NCBI RefSeq assembly: GCF_000226095.1
Contig: NC_016473.1
Coordinates: forward strand, 930,001-994,000
DNA length: 64,000 bases
Origin: Thermothelomyces thermophilus ATCC 42464
Taxonomy: Eukaryota > Ascomycota > Sordariomycetes > Sordariales > Chaetomiaceae
Direction: 5' to 3'
This document shows, piece after piece, positions 12,424-24,882 of the stretch. Position 1 is the first letter of the stretch; each line of letters starts with the position of its first letter. The notes beneath the pieces were generated by a model, which saw nothing but the letters and a program-made list of their open reading frames with translations, did not search any database and was not told where the DNA came from. The position numbers were made by a program, and so were the translations under genes.

Positions 12424-15400
12424 ACTATAAGGCTAGTATATTATAGCTTTAATTAATTTATTCCTAGTAATAATATTTGCTATAATTAGATAGCTAGCTT
12501 TATAGTTAAATGTTAGGCTTATATTATAGATAAATAGTATACTTAGTAAGATTTAATGATTACTAGTATCTCTATCTAAAATAAAGAAATGCTTATAGAT
12601 TAAGATAGCCCCTAAGATAATTATACTAACTGTTTCCCTAGTAAACGGCCTACTATTATAAAGACCCTAGGAAATTACTATTATTATCTATATAGGGAGA
12701 TAGTATCTCTATACTAGGTTAAGAGTAATTATATTATACTTAGATCTAATGTCGATTAGAGCAAATACCTTCTTACTCCTTAGATCCTTAAAGTTATAAT
12801 AGAGCGTTAGTAGTATATATATCTATATAAGTATACCTATCTAGATCTTCTAGCTAGTAGAGAGTATATAGATTAGAGCCTAAAAGGATGTTTCGATTTC
12901 TTTTAAATCTAGCTAGTCTTGCCGTCCAATAAGGTAGTTACTCTAAAACCTATCTATTACGATAGCTTACTAGCTATTACTAGTAACCCCTAGAAATGCT
13001 AGAACTATAATTATAGAGTTTTCTCCCTTAATGCTATTCCATCTACCTAGATAGCTAAGGTATATCTTGACCTCTTACAGCGCTCTCCCTCTTACTTATA
13101 AAACTAGCTTATTGGAGAAGGGAATAGCTAAGCCCTTATACTTGATTACCTCCTAAGGACTTTTATAATCCTACTTAAAGAAAGTAATTAGCATGTTCTT
13201 AAATGCTAGGGAGATCCCTAAGACCTTATCAATAGTAAGTATCTTTGCTTAAAGAGCCTTATTAACTAGAGAGAGTACATTATAGGCTATATTCTCTTTA
13301 GTCAATTTCTCTAATTCCTTAAAGTAAATAGTTTATTTCTATTTAGCTAGGGGGAGAGCTCCCTTACTAATATAGTTAGCAGCCCTTTTAGTAATAGCTA
13401 TAACCCCTTAGCTTATAGCTAGAGAATTAGTTCCTCTTACTTCTATATTTCTTTTCAGTAATTAAATAGTCTTTACTTTATTAGTCCCCTTTTACCTAAT
13501 AAGATCTTATATTAGCTTATCTTCCGTTTCTATAAAATAGCGCTTTATAAGGGTAATACTCTATATTATAGTCACTATATTACTATCCTTATTAGAAATA
13601 TCTTTACTATTAATCTCTAATTCGATAGTATTAAAAGCTTACGTTATTGTCTGGTCAGACTATGACGTATCTACCGGTAAACCCTTATAATTAGTGGCAA
13701 AAACGAGGTCGTCTGTCTAAGACGCCGTCCGTTTCACCTACTAGATAAGAGTATATCTACCTTACTTACGATCTATCTAGAAATTGATCTTTCTAGCCTT
13801 AGTATAGTTATAGATTAACTCTAGGGAAACTCTCTTAATATTAGTAAGGCGATTAAGGGAGGTTATAACTACTTCTAGTAGGTATAAACCTTTAGTATAC
13901 TAAAGGAAGGCCTTATTAGTAATAAGGTTTAGGTCTAGATAGTACTCTTAATTATATTCTTTCTAGTAATTCTCTATAAACTATTAGTATAGCTCTTAAT
14001 CAGAAAGATCTAGCTAAAGAGAGGTATAAGTACGAATAATATATTACTAGGTCCCCTAATTAGCTATAGTAATTATATTCTTACTAAGGATTTTGACTTA
14101 CTAGCTTTCTAGAAGAGTAAGATCTCTTTTACCTAAGATCTACTTAAAACTAAGCCGATAGATAAGACCATTATAAATATCTTCTACTAGGACTAGATAT
14201 CTATAGGCAAAGTATATCTAGTTACTATAGTAGTAATAGCTATAAGATATAGCTAAGGTCGAACTCGGCCGGAATCTGCTATTCTTCTTTTTCCGCTAAG
14301 ACTTTTAAGTAGCCAATAGGTAGGTCTAGATTTCCTTAATCTTGTCGTCGCTTAGGTCGTCTATCTAGTTATAGGAACGTTTACCTCTATCTAAGGAGTT
14401 ACGGCTAACTTTGCCCTTGTTAATCCGAAGCTTATATAAGGTATCTACAGGCCTATTAACGATCTTATCAAAGGTAGTATCTCTCTAGGCAGATAAACCT
14501 AAAGGACCCTTCTATATCTAGGGAGTTAAAGGACTTTTCTTGATAGTCTGGCTTACCTATAGTTTAACTTCTCCTTCTTTCGGATCTAGCTTATAGTATA
14601 CTAACCTAGCGTTAACTCCCTTATATAGACACTTCTATATAAAGTTATAGAAATCTTCCTACTCTATATTATTAACTTACAAGTTACCCTTCTTATAAAC
14701 CTAAAGACTAGTTTAGAGAGTAAGGGGAAATTAGTCCTATACCTTTTAAATAGCTAATAACTAATAGATTACTTTCTTCTTCTTTGGTACTTAGGTAAGT
14801 AGAATGTTAATATACTCTAGGTAGTTATAGATAGACTTGGCCAAATCTATATACTAGGAATCTAGGAGATGCTCTAGTTCCTAAGTAGAAGTTTCCTAAC
14901 GAGAATCGTTCTATTTCTAGCATTCCTTGATAATAGCTTCGAAAGTAACCTAATCCTTCTTCTTTAACTTTAGCTATTAGTCTAGGATTTCCTAAAGGTT
15001 ATTTATATACTATTACTTAAAGTAAGAGATCTTATTATCATCATCTCTACTAAAGATCTTATAAGCCTTTTCGAAATACTTAAGGTATTTAGTAGCATTA
15101 TAACTAGAGAAAAGACTAGGTAATCCCTTATCTATTAGTAAAGAGAATATAACCTAAATAACTTTAGTAAGTCTATCTACTATAATGTCTACTTAAGTAT
15201 AACGCTTAACTTCTAAGTCTAAGGTAAGGTTTCTAAACTTTAGTAATTAAGGTAATTCTAATAGCGTCTTTTCTAATAAGGTTTTAATATACCTAAATAT
15301 AAGAGGCTTTAAGAGTAGTAATTCTAATTAAGGTATTTACTAAACTAATAAGAAGAGTAATACCTAAGGTTACTATCCTTAATTATACCTTCCTATTTAG

Positions 15401-16137
15401 GTAACTTCCTTAAAGATAACTCTTTTATCTAAGTAGTTAATCTAGGAAGCCTTCTTCCTTTCCTTTAAGTCTTCCTTTAACTAGTAAGATGAAATATAAA
15501 CTTAGTCTACTGCTTTTACTCCTTTAGAATATACCTAATAAAGCTATTCCTAAACCTTTTAATAGGAGATACCTTATAATAATAATACTCTAACCCTTAA
15601 AGTTAAAACTCCTAAAATAATAAGATAAGCCTATATTAGATTATTAAGAAGTAGTAATATATGGATAGATATATCCTTACCAATAAGCGCTAGTACTAAG
15701 GTAACTAAGGCTAGGATAGCTATAAAGCTTTTTTCCTATATCTATATAACTCTAAAGTCTTATTTCCGAATCCTAAATAGTTCTAGCATCGCTAATCTGT
15801 ATTTCGGAGTTTCTATCCCTCTAGATAGATATCGAACTCCTTTAAACTCATTATCTTACGATTCCTACCATCTCTACTAATAGTATTATTATATTAGGGC
15901 AAGAGTAATTCCCTAGCCTACTGCTAGATATACTAATCTCTTAATACCTATATTTACTCTTCTTACTTTCCTAACAGTTTTACTATACATGCCTTTATAT
16001 ATATATCTTTGCTCCTCTATTACAAACGTTACTATCCTACCATACTTAAAGTCTAGTAGTCTAGTTTAGACTTAGAGCTAAGCTCTTCCTTAATTAAGCC
16101 CTTAAAAATATAAGCTAGTACTAACCCTCTAGGGTAC
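12424..16137 (-). mobile_element. RIPed reverse-strand retroelement D (left part)
   Basis: About 3.7 kb of AT-rich, RIP-type sequence with no usable reading frame. Read on the reverse strand, a patch at about 12,738-12,766 gives FALID..SKYNIIT, resembling an aspartic protease active-site block (ALIDSGS-x-x-N) of Ty3/Gypsy elements. Basic gag-like remnants occur near 14,300-14,500. If this is right, the element runs leftward and its RT/integrase part is missing or lies beyond the LINE. The sequence appears to continue at 23,534, on the far side of Gypsy C. Broken by very many RIP changes; family assignment tentative. Confidence 0.4.
16133..16137. repeat. Target-site duplication of Gypsy C (left)
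   Basis: GGTAC immediately left of the 5' LTR, matched by GGTAC immediately right of the 3' LTR at 23,534-23,538. Confidence 0.75.
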
Positions 16138-16498
16138 TATTACAAACGCAAGCCGACCCATGCCTACGGCCGGGCCACAGCAGCTAGAGGGCCTACGCCC
16201 GGGCACTAATAGGTATAACCCTGCTATGACAGACACGATCAGGGCACGGCCGGGGAAAGGGGATAGCCGATCCGTAGTATAAGATATATCTATTAGCCTA
16301 CAGATCCAAAAGGGGGGTTTTCCTCCCTAAGGATCAGTCGGTATAACTACGATTCAAGTAGGATACGAATAGGCAGCCCGCCGGCCCTAGAACAATTAAC
16401 TCTCCCTGCCCCCGCGATCAGTACAAACCTGCTTAGAAAGGCCTTTGTAATAGTACTACCTCTCTTGATAACTAGCCTAATGGTAGGCCGCCCTGATA
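16138..16498 (+). repeat. 5' LTR of Gypsy C
   Basis: 361 bp, ends reading TATTAC...CTGATA, a RIPed form of TGTCAC...TGACA. It aligns end to end with 23,173-23,533; nearly all differences are C/T or G/A. Confidence 0.87.
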
Positions 16499-19400
16499 GT
16501 TTCTAATCCTTCCTACTCTTTGTTAATCGAGATAGTACCGTCATTTAGCCATTTAACGCCTATAGGACTAGAGGAAGAACCCTCGAGCTAAAGCGAGACC
16601 CTTTTAGCCTAGTATTAGCCGCGAAACCATTCTGAATCCCTTCTTTGTGTCCTAATACCCCCTGATTCGGAGCCCTCGGTACAAGGCCCTGACTACGAAG
16701 AGCTTGTCTGGAATTTAGAAGGCCGGGTTAAAGAGCTGGAAAGGCTATAATAGCTATAAGACTAGGAAAAATTTCTACTAGAGAAGCTAGGACTACCAGA
16801 CTATATAAAGGCCTCGAAACGACCCTGATCACCTACTGAATCCTCTGATTCTAATGACTTAGGACGCCATTCTAAGGCCATTAAGGTTACTAATCTAATT
16901 CAATTTACTAATATAATAACCTACTAACGGTAGCGAGGGTAGCTCTGAGATTTATAATACGCTTTTTAGGAAGACCCTAAGCGGTTTAAAACATTATAGA
17001 ATTATATCCTATTCGCGCTCGATTATATAGACAAGCAACTCTAGAACCGCTAGTATAGCTATTATTAGAATATATTACCTAAGGAGTATAATTAGCTAGA
17101 AAATAACTAGACTCCATTTAAAGAATAGACAAACGCTTATATAATCGACCTTATAGACTAGGTATCCTAAGTAGCTAAAGCTTTAAATTCGGCCTGCTAA
17201 CGAAACGGTCAATCCCTATAGAATCTTTACTATTACCTCGAATCCCTTAAAGCTTAATTTCCTTGTTAAGATAAGAAAAGCCGAGCTTTAAGCTTTTATA
17301 CCAAGCTATCGCCTTTCCTTATTTAATATATCGACCGTTACTATACCTACCGCCTGGAAACATAAAAAGGAATAGTATAGTTAGTATTACAAATCTGGCA
17401 TAGCTTCTAACGACCGAATTATAGTCAGACTACCCCTTTCTTGCTACCGATTTAAGATTAACTACGTTATACGCCTAATATATCACATTTTCGTATATCA
17501 TTGTCCTACTATTAAACCAGACCTATAACGAAGCTATAACCGGCCCTATAAGGCGCCCTAAACCTTACGTTAACCCTTACTCCAAAGATATAGAGCAGTG
17601 GCTTATATTTCTAATATAGAAAGGAGGGACATTTCATAAGAGAATGCCCGGAAACGGCGTAGGTTGCCTCCTACCGATGGGGCTAATACCCTAGTTACTA
17701 GGGTTCGGGCCGTTTTTGCTAGAGAAATGGGAGTTACTCGCGGTAGACCCTAATACTGCGGGAATGGCTATAGGGGATAACCTAAAAAGGGAGTATATAT
17801 ATACGGCTATTATAATAAACGTACGTAAAGGCGTTTTGATAATAGTAGACCTAGATTCTTATATAGAAGTAAATATCGTAGACTTTAACCTTGTTTAGAA
17901 ATACTAACCAAAATAACTTGCTTATATTCCGCTTATAATTCGATGGTTTAATAAAACAATTATAGCATCCTATAGGGTATATTAGGTACCAATTATACTA
18001 ACCGACGAATATGGAACTATATATTAATATAATTACTTCTATATTGCCATTAGCTATAAGGCCGAAACCTTACTAGTCTTATTAGGAATACCTATATTTA
18101 GTAATCTCACCATTTCATTATTCCTAATAGAGAATCGCTAATAGTTTCTACTAGAAACCGGGATAGCCCGACTCTAGCACCTTAAAAGAATAGAAAAGGA
18201 CTACTAAAGGAGAGCTAGGGTCTTTATATTAACTACTATTTTGGATATCCCTATAGATCTATTCCCTAACGAGGAAGAACTAAAACCCTTAGGAAACCTA
18301 GAAGAAATTCCCCCTAAGCTATAAGACTTCGCCGATGTAATGGATATAACAAATTTGAGTATCTTTCCTTCGTTTAAAGCAACTAACCATAAGATTAATC
18401 TATAACTAGGGACGACTCCTCTAGTTAGACCGATTTACCTTCTATATCGGTATAAACTTAGTATATTATAGGAATACTTAGATAAAAACCTTGCCAAGGG
18501 GAGGATTCGACCTTCTAAGAGTTTAGTAGCTAGCCTAGTCCTATTTATACCTAAAAAGGACAGAAGCCTTTGTCTTTATATTGATTACTAAAGACTTAAT
18601 ATAATTACCTAAAAGAATCGCTATCCGTTACCCCTTATTTCGGAGATTCTCGACTATACTTCCAGCGCTTAATTCTTTATTAAGCTTAATATTAAAGATA
18701 CTTACTACCGGATTCGAGTATAAGAAGGGGATAAGTAGAAAACCGCCTTTTAAACTTGTCATAGATTATTTAAGTACTTAGTTATACTATTTAGCCTAAC
18801 AAATCCGCTAGCTACTTTTTAGAATTATATTTATTAAGCATTAGGTAGATTACTTAACGAATTTTATATAGTTTATTTAGATAATATCTTAATTTTTTTA
18901 CCTAATCGCGAAATATATATAAAATATATCTAGAAAGTCCTTAAACAACTATAGAATATATAGCTATATTATAAACCTAGTAAGTGTTCATTTTATAAAG
19001 ACTAGGTTAGCTTCCTCGAATTTATAGTAAATCGGTAAGGAATTATAATAGACCTAGCACAAATCAAAACGGTAGAGAAATGGCTAAAACCCTAGACCTA
19101 TCGCGATATTTAGGTGTTCCTCGGATTTGTTAATTTTTATTAGAAATTCATTCGCAATTTTTCACAGATCGCCTACCCCCTAACAAGTCTACTAAAGGGG
19201 CTAGAAAAGGGGAAGAAACCGGGAAGAGTCTAGTTTAACCTTAAAGAACGAAGAGCATTTTAAGAAATTAAAAACCACTTTAAATTGGCGCTAGTCCTCT
19301 AGTATTTCGATCCCAAAAAGCTGATAACCATCGAAACAGACGCTTCTACATTTACGATAGGGGCCGTCTTATTATAATAAGTAGAGGACTCTCGAAAACA

Positions 19401-21639
19401 TCCTATTACATTTTGGTTAGCTAAGTTCTTAGGACTAGCCTGCTATTATAGTACCCCTAATAAGGAAATGATAGCGATTGTAGAAGGCTTTAAGCACTAG
19501 TGACACTATTTAATAGGAAATCCCTATAAAATCACGGTCTATTTAGACTATAACAATTTACAAGGATTTATAAGATAAACCTAACTTAATGGTTGCTAAG
19601 CTAGATAATATATATATCTATTAGGCTTTAATTTTACTATTAAGTATTAACTAGGGAAGTAAAATCCTATAGATAGCCTCATAAGAAGACTAAATTATAA
19701 AGAAGATAATCCTTTTAAGAACTAAAAATAGTTGCCTATAATCTAAAGGAAGATAGTAAACTATAAAAAGGTATAAGAAGCGTAAAGAGTTTTATAATCT
19801 TTTTAATACCAAATTAGAGTCTAGTCGTTAAAAGTTAATCTAAAAAGATTATATAATATAGAACAAGCATACCTCGAAAGGAAGCTAATTATATCGTAAA
19901 GATAGGCTAAAGAGGCGGTAAGACTAGAATCGGCTTCTACTATCTAGCCGTCACGGACACTTAGAGAGTATATTTTAGAGCTCTAAAGATCAGACCCCTG
20001 AACTTAAAGAGTAAAGGAAGGCCTAGAAAAGGGTATAATAAAGGGCTAACAAAGCACTAGCGAAGCCAAGCTATAGTCCTTAGGATATAGTAGCGAGCTA
20101 CTCTATAAGAGAGCACTTTATATTTCCATAGAAGAAATTATAAGGCAAGAAATCCTCTAGTTATATCATAATAATGCTAGAGCTAGGCACTTTAGCCCTA
20201 AAAGAACTAGTAAACTTATTTAAAGGAAGTTCGACTAGCTAGGCCTGGTAAGAGACGTTAGGCATTAGTGCCAAACCTGCTACATTTACCAAATGAATAA
20301 GCCGAGATAGCATTAAGGTTATAGTAGCTTAGAATCCCTACTAATCCCTAACCAACCCTAGTAAGAAATTAGTATAGATATAATTATAGGTTTTTTTATA
20401 GTAAATTTCTAAGCAGAGGAAAAGAACGCTATATTTATAGTTATAGACCGCTATACTAAGATAAACCGATTCTTTACTATCAATTTAGACATTACAAGTT
20501 AGTAGCTCGCTAAGCTAATTTATAAAGAGATTAAACTTAAATATAGTATACTAGAAGGCTATATAAGTAATCGTAGCTCTATATTTACTTCCTAATTTTA
20601 GGCAGATCTTTACTACCTAAACTATATTACTAGGAGGCTCTCTATAGCATTTTACCCCTAAACTAATAGCCAAACCGAGCAAAGTAACCAAACACTTATA
20701 TAATACCTTTACTATTTTATCATAGCAAACCCTATAATTTAGGTACGAATCCTCCTAGAAATAGAGTTTATATATAATAATACTATTAATATAACTACTA
20801 GATTACCTTCTTTTCGAGTATTAATAGGCTATAACTCTCTAATGTCATTACAAATTAGGGACGATTCGCTAAAAGGGAGATACTACCCTAATACGGTAGA
20901 AAGAATCGAGAAATTACAAGCACTACGAAAACAACTAGGAATATACTAAAAGGAAGCCGTCTAAAATTATGAAATTTATTATAACCAAAAGTATTAGAGA
21001 AGGGTATTTAGGAGGGGCGACTTCGTCTTACTCTCGACCTAGAATCTTAAGCTAAAAATACCTAAAAAATTAACCCCTAAATTTATTAGCCTATTTTAGG
21101 TACTCGACCTAGTCAGTTTACTAGTATATCGGCTAGCGTTACCCGTATAATACACCTAGCTATATAACGTCTTCCCTATTTCCCTACTTAAACTATAGCA
21201 CCTATATAGTTAAAATAAGGCAGAACAAATGCCGATGCTAGAACTCGAAGATAATAAAGAATAGAAGGTTAAGGAGATTTTAGCAAAGCAGGCCGACAGT
21301 AGGACCCGTTAGTTCCTAGTAAAGTAAAAGGGATAGCCCTTTAAATTTAACCAATAGGTAGACAAAGAAGACATTACTAATACATAGGGTAAAGTACATA
21401 AGTTTAGGAAGCATGCTATAACTATAGAGCGCCTACAACCTAGTGTAGAAAAGCACGAGAAGAGGCCAGGAAAAGGGCGCCCGCGGAAAATGCCCGGATA
21501 TATATCCTAAGGAAAAGTACGCCGGGTAGGGCGGCGCGTTACTATAGTAATATGCCCTGAGACCGCGATCGAAATACCGCAAAAAAGGCCTAGAGAAGGG
21601 CGCCCTAAGAGGGGCCCTAAGCTACATTATAGAGAACTA

Positions 21640-23172
21640 TATTTTAAATCGACATTACGCCGAAACCATAGTAAAGAAGGCCTTACTAGAGATGCTAAAA
21701 TTAGTAAAAAAAAAAAAAAACACTTACATTATAGCATTATAAACTGGTAGAGCAAATCTATAATACTAATTCGGGGCCAAAAGGGTATCTACTCTATATA
21801 ATTAAAAGAAAATGAAAATAAGATAAAATTTCACTACTCTAAAAACCTTATTAAAAGCTACTATAGGAGACAAACTCTAAGTCTGCTATATATTTGCCTA
21901 AAAATTGGGCCGCCTTGCCCTTATTACCTAGGGCCCCTACTATAAGTATACCTAATTCGGTAATAAATTTATACTTAGCTATCTACTAAGCGATATAACC
22001 CTTATTAACAGGCTCTAGGCAAGGTAGTAGCAAATATTACTAGATTATAAGATCTTATAATACCCATACCATGTTAGTAAATAATTAGGTAGACCAAAAC
22101 ACGACCAAATACACTATACTAGCATTAAACTTAGGGTATAGGTTAGTAGCTATAATTATATATTTATAATTAGTTACAAACTTACTATATACTAGCTATT
22201 ACTCCCATAAATATATTAGTATCTATACTAAATTATAAGCAAGAATAAGCAGGTTCCTATAGAAGTAATCTTCTTACTACTATTATTAATAAGGCCTATA
22301 TTAGACTAATAGTATTTCTCAACTACCTCGAAAGTAACAGCTATATCGTTTATAAGCATAGTAATACAATAGCGATAACGCTTACTAAGCGTAAGCAAGT
22401 CCTTAGAGTCGGCTACGTCCGGCTTTAGGGCCAAAACGACCTTATAGACAGACCAAATAATAATTATAAGGTCGACTATATCGCTAGTTATAGCACCAGT
22501 AGCCTAAACAATCATTAATACCTAGGGAATTGCTTCCGAAACGTATACTTACTAAGAGGCAGCTCGTCTAGTAGCCCTAGCAACACCAAAAACACTTGAA
22601 CGAGCTAGTAATAGAAAACGTATACTAAACGTCAAAGGGAACCTTATCGTTTGCCTTAATATCTTTAATAGCGCTATATAAATACCATATATATAGTAAC
22701 AAGTTAGCCACGCTAAGCTACTAAATCTCTATAATATTACCATAGATATAAAAATAAAGATTTAAAGTTTAAAAATTGAATTATAGGCGGCCGAAGAGTA
22801 AATAATATAAGGAAGATAAGGTTAAAGATTAAAAGAAAATCGAGAGCAAAAGGCGGCCCTCTAAGAAAGTCAAATATTATTTCTGTCGCTATAGTAGAGA
22901 CCTTCCTAACGCTGTGGTAATCACTAGATATATTTATAACAAAGCAAATCTTTAGACGAAAACACTTGAATAGTAACTATAATAATGATAATACGCGTAC
23001 GAAAATAAAGGCGCCTAGTACCTACCTGTTCTATATATAATCGCGAATAAAGCCGTAACAACAAAGCGCCGAAACAATGGCAATCTGCCACCACGGAATA
23101 GGCATCTAGGATAAAGCTATTCCGACAGAGCCTACAGGCCTACAGACAGGCCTACTAAGGGGGAGAGTAAGT
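21640..23172 (-). pseudogene. Reverse-strand coding traces in Gypsy C 3' internal region
   Basis: Between the AT-hook tail and the 3' LTR there is no pol homology. On the reverse strand a protein-like stretch (TELGILIVGALGNKGKA near 21,900-21,960) and a donor-like GTAAGT beside a T tract (about 21,710-21,727) recall the layout of the reverse-strand pair in Gypsy A. No homology to that pair is evident. Too decayed to name. Confidence 0.3.
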
Positions 23173-23533
23173 TATCACGAACGCAAGCCAACCTGTGCCT
23201 ACAGCCGGGCCGTGGCAGCCGGAGGGCCTACGCCTAGGTACTAATAGGTATGACCCTACTATAATAGGCACGATCGGGGCACGGCCGGGGAAAGGGGATG
23301 GCCGATCCGTAGTATAAGATGTATCTATTAGCCTACGGATCCGAAAGGGGGGTTTTCCTCCCTAAGGATCAGTCGGTATAACTACGATTCGAGTAGGATA
23401 CGAATGGGCAGCCCGCTGGCCCTAGAACAATTGACTTTCCCTGCCCCTGCGATCAGTGCGAACCTGCTTAGAAAGGCCTTCGTGATAGTGCTACCTCTCT
23501 TGACAACTAGCCTAACGGCAGGCCGCCCTGACA
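23173..23533 (+). repeat. 3' LTR of Gypsy C
   Basis: 361 bp, TATCACG...CCTGACA. It keeps more CA and TG than the 5' LTR, so the two repeats were mutated to different degrees. Confidence 0.87.
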
Positions 23534-24640
23534 GGTACCACTTAGTACCTCTAGAACCAAACCTTCGTCTAGTTAGATAGGGAAGAGCTTTGGCTTAAAA
23601 AGTCTAGGGCGTCCGAGTATTTGTAGTTATAGTAGGCAAGTCCGACTATCTAGATGGTAACGATAATAGGGGCGAAGGTAGCGATAGCGATATCCCTCTA
23701 GACAGGTGTAGAAGAGTCTACTTACGTGGAAAAAGATACCTGTAACTTATAAAAGAAAGAAGAACTATATCCTGTCACTCTAATCTATTAGAGTAAAACG
23801 AGTGTTAAAAGTTATCTATTGTCCTTGCTTATCTATCTAGTACCTCTAGATAGGTAACCCCTATTTATACCTATTATATATAATAAAGCTCCATAGAACC
23901 GGAAAAACAAAACTATACCTTATGCCCCTTTGGTTATATTAAGAACTTCTAGCCCTAGTTTAATAGGTATAGGGAAAAGGATAGATCTTTTAGTTTAATT
24001 ATAAGGTAGCCTAATTAAGTACTAAAATAGCTATAGTTATAATATTAATTTAGTAGTAGTTTAGCCTTATTTTATATATACTATATATCTTTAAAGTTAG
24101 AGAGTAGAAAAAGTATTTGCTTACTTTAACCCTAGTAAGCTACTTCTAAATTAGATTAACTAACTACCTCCTCTTTAACTTTAATAACGGCTATACCTAC
24201 TTTTCTATCTTTAACCTCCTCTTTAATACTATAAGATAGCTCTTAGACTAAAGACTACTTATTAGGAACTTATAGAAGCCTAGATATCTCTAGTTTATAG
24301 CCTCTATTTAGATAGATTGAAAGGAGGTTTAACTATAGCCTATACCGGCTTGTTAAAACGGACTATTAACTATACTATCTCGAAAGTTAAATACAACCTT
24401 ACCAATAGAGCCGACAAGCCATTCTAATCAAAGCCTAGTTCTAAAAGACCTTTTAAGTTAGATAACCGAGCTGTCCGGCACCTTTTATAGTATATAATAA
24501 CTAACCAAAAAGATACCCTCAAATTACTTATAACGCCCTACCCTAGGGTACCCGGTTAAACCGACTCAAATATACTAACCGAATAACGGTTGATAAGTGG
24601 TCCGGCCTCAGAGGAGAAGGCCCTACCGCCCGCCCTAGTT
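23534..24640 (-). mobile_element. RIPed reverse-strand element D (right part) and RIP boundary
   Basis: This begins with the GGTAC target duplication of Gypsy C, then about 1.1 kb of RIP-type AT-rich DNA without a frame. It is taken to be the upstream part of the reverse-strand element split by Gypsy C. A TATAAATAG-like box near 23,866 on the reverse strand, followed by a GTGACA end, would fit an LTR, but no partner LTR is in the window. Base composition returns to host type at about 24,600-24,640. Confidence 0.4.
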
Positions 24641-24835
24641 AACAGTAGACTAGTCATTGATTGCCCAACACGGTGCGGTCTTGCCTTTGTTTGTCTCTAG
24701 CATGTCGCCATTCCATCGCAGAACCGCTCAAATTCTCAGCCTTTTAAGTTTGGTCATTGACTTCATTCGAGTTCCAGAGAAAGCGCGACTTCTCTCCGTT
24801 GCAGTTCTTCAACTTGAGCTACACCACACCGCCAA

Positions 24836-24876
24836 CCCCCCCCCCCCCAAAAAAAAAAAAAAAAAAAAAAAAAAAA
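24836..24876. repeat. C13-A28 homopolymer tract
   Basis: Thirteen C followed by 28 A immediately upstream of the FTA2-like start codon. Its length is likely to vary between strains and to be error-prone in assembly. Confidence 0.9.
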
Positions 24877-24882
24877 GAAATC

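Larger units (their letters stand above)
16138..23533 (+). mobile_element. Gypsy C: full-length RIPed Ty3/Gypsy fossil
   Basis: A complete 7.4-kb element bounded by 361-bp LTRs and a 5-bp target duplication. The forward frames show remnants, in order, of gag (PPDSEPSVQGPDYEEL near 16,660), a CCHC zinc knuckle (EGHFIRECPE near 17,625-17,655), aspartic protease (17,716-17,898), reverse transcriptase (YLDNILIF near 18,870-18,900), RNase H, integrase and a chromodomain (about 21,265-21,380). Two AT-hook-like blocks (GKGRPRKMPG and REGRPKRGPK, about 21,470-21,620) follow the chromodomain. About 1.5 kb between these and the 3' LTR lacks pol homology and holds reverse-strand coding traces. Structurally whole but coding-dead through many tens of RIP changes. 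Not closely related to Gypsy A/B in LTR or gag. Confidence 0.88.

Noticed and set aside
12424-16137. Copia-type element as the identity of the reverse-strand RIPed block
   Set aside because: No Copia gag, integrase-before-RT order or LTR pair could be seen; the protease-like patch fits Gypsy at least as well.
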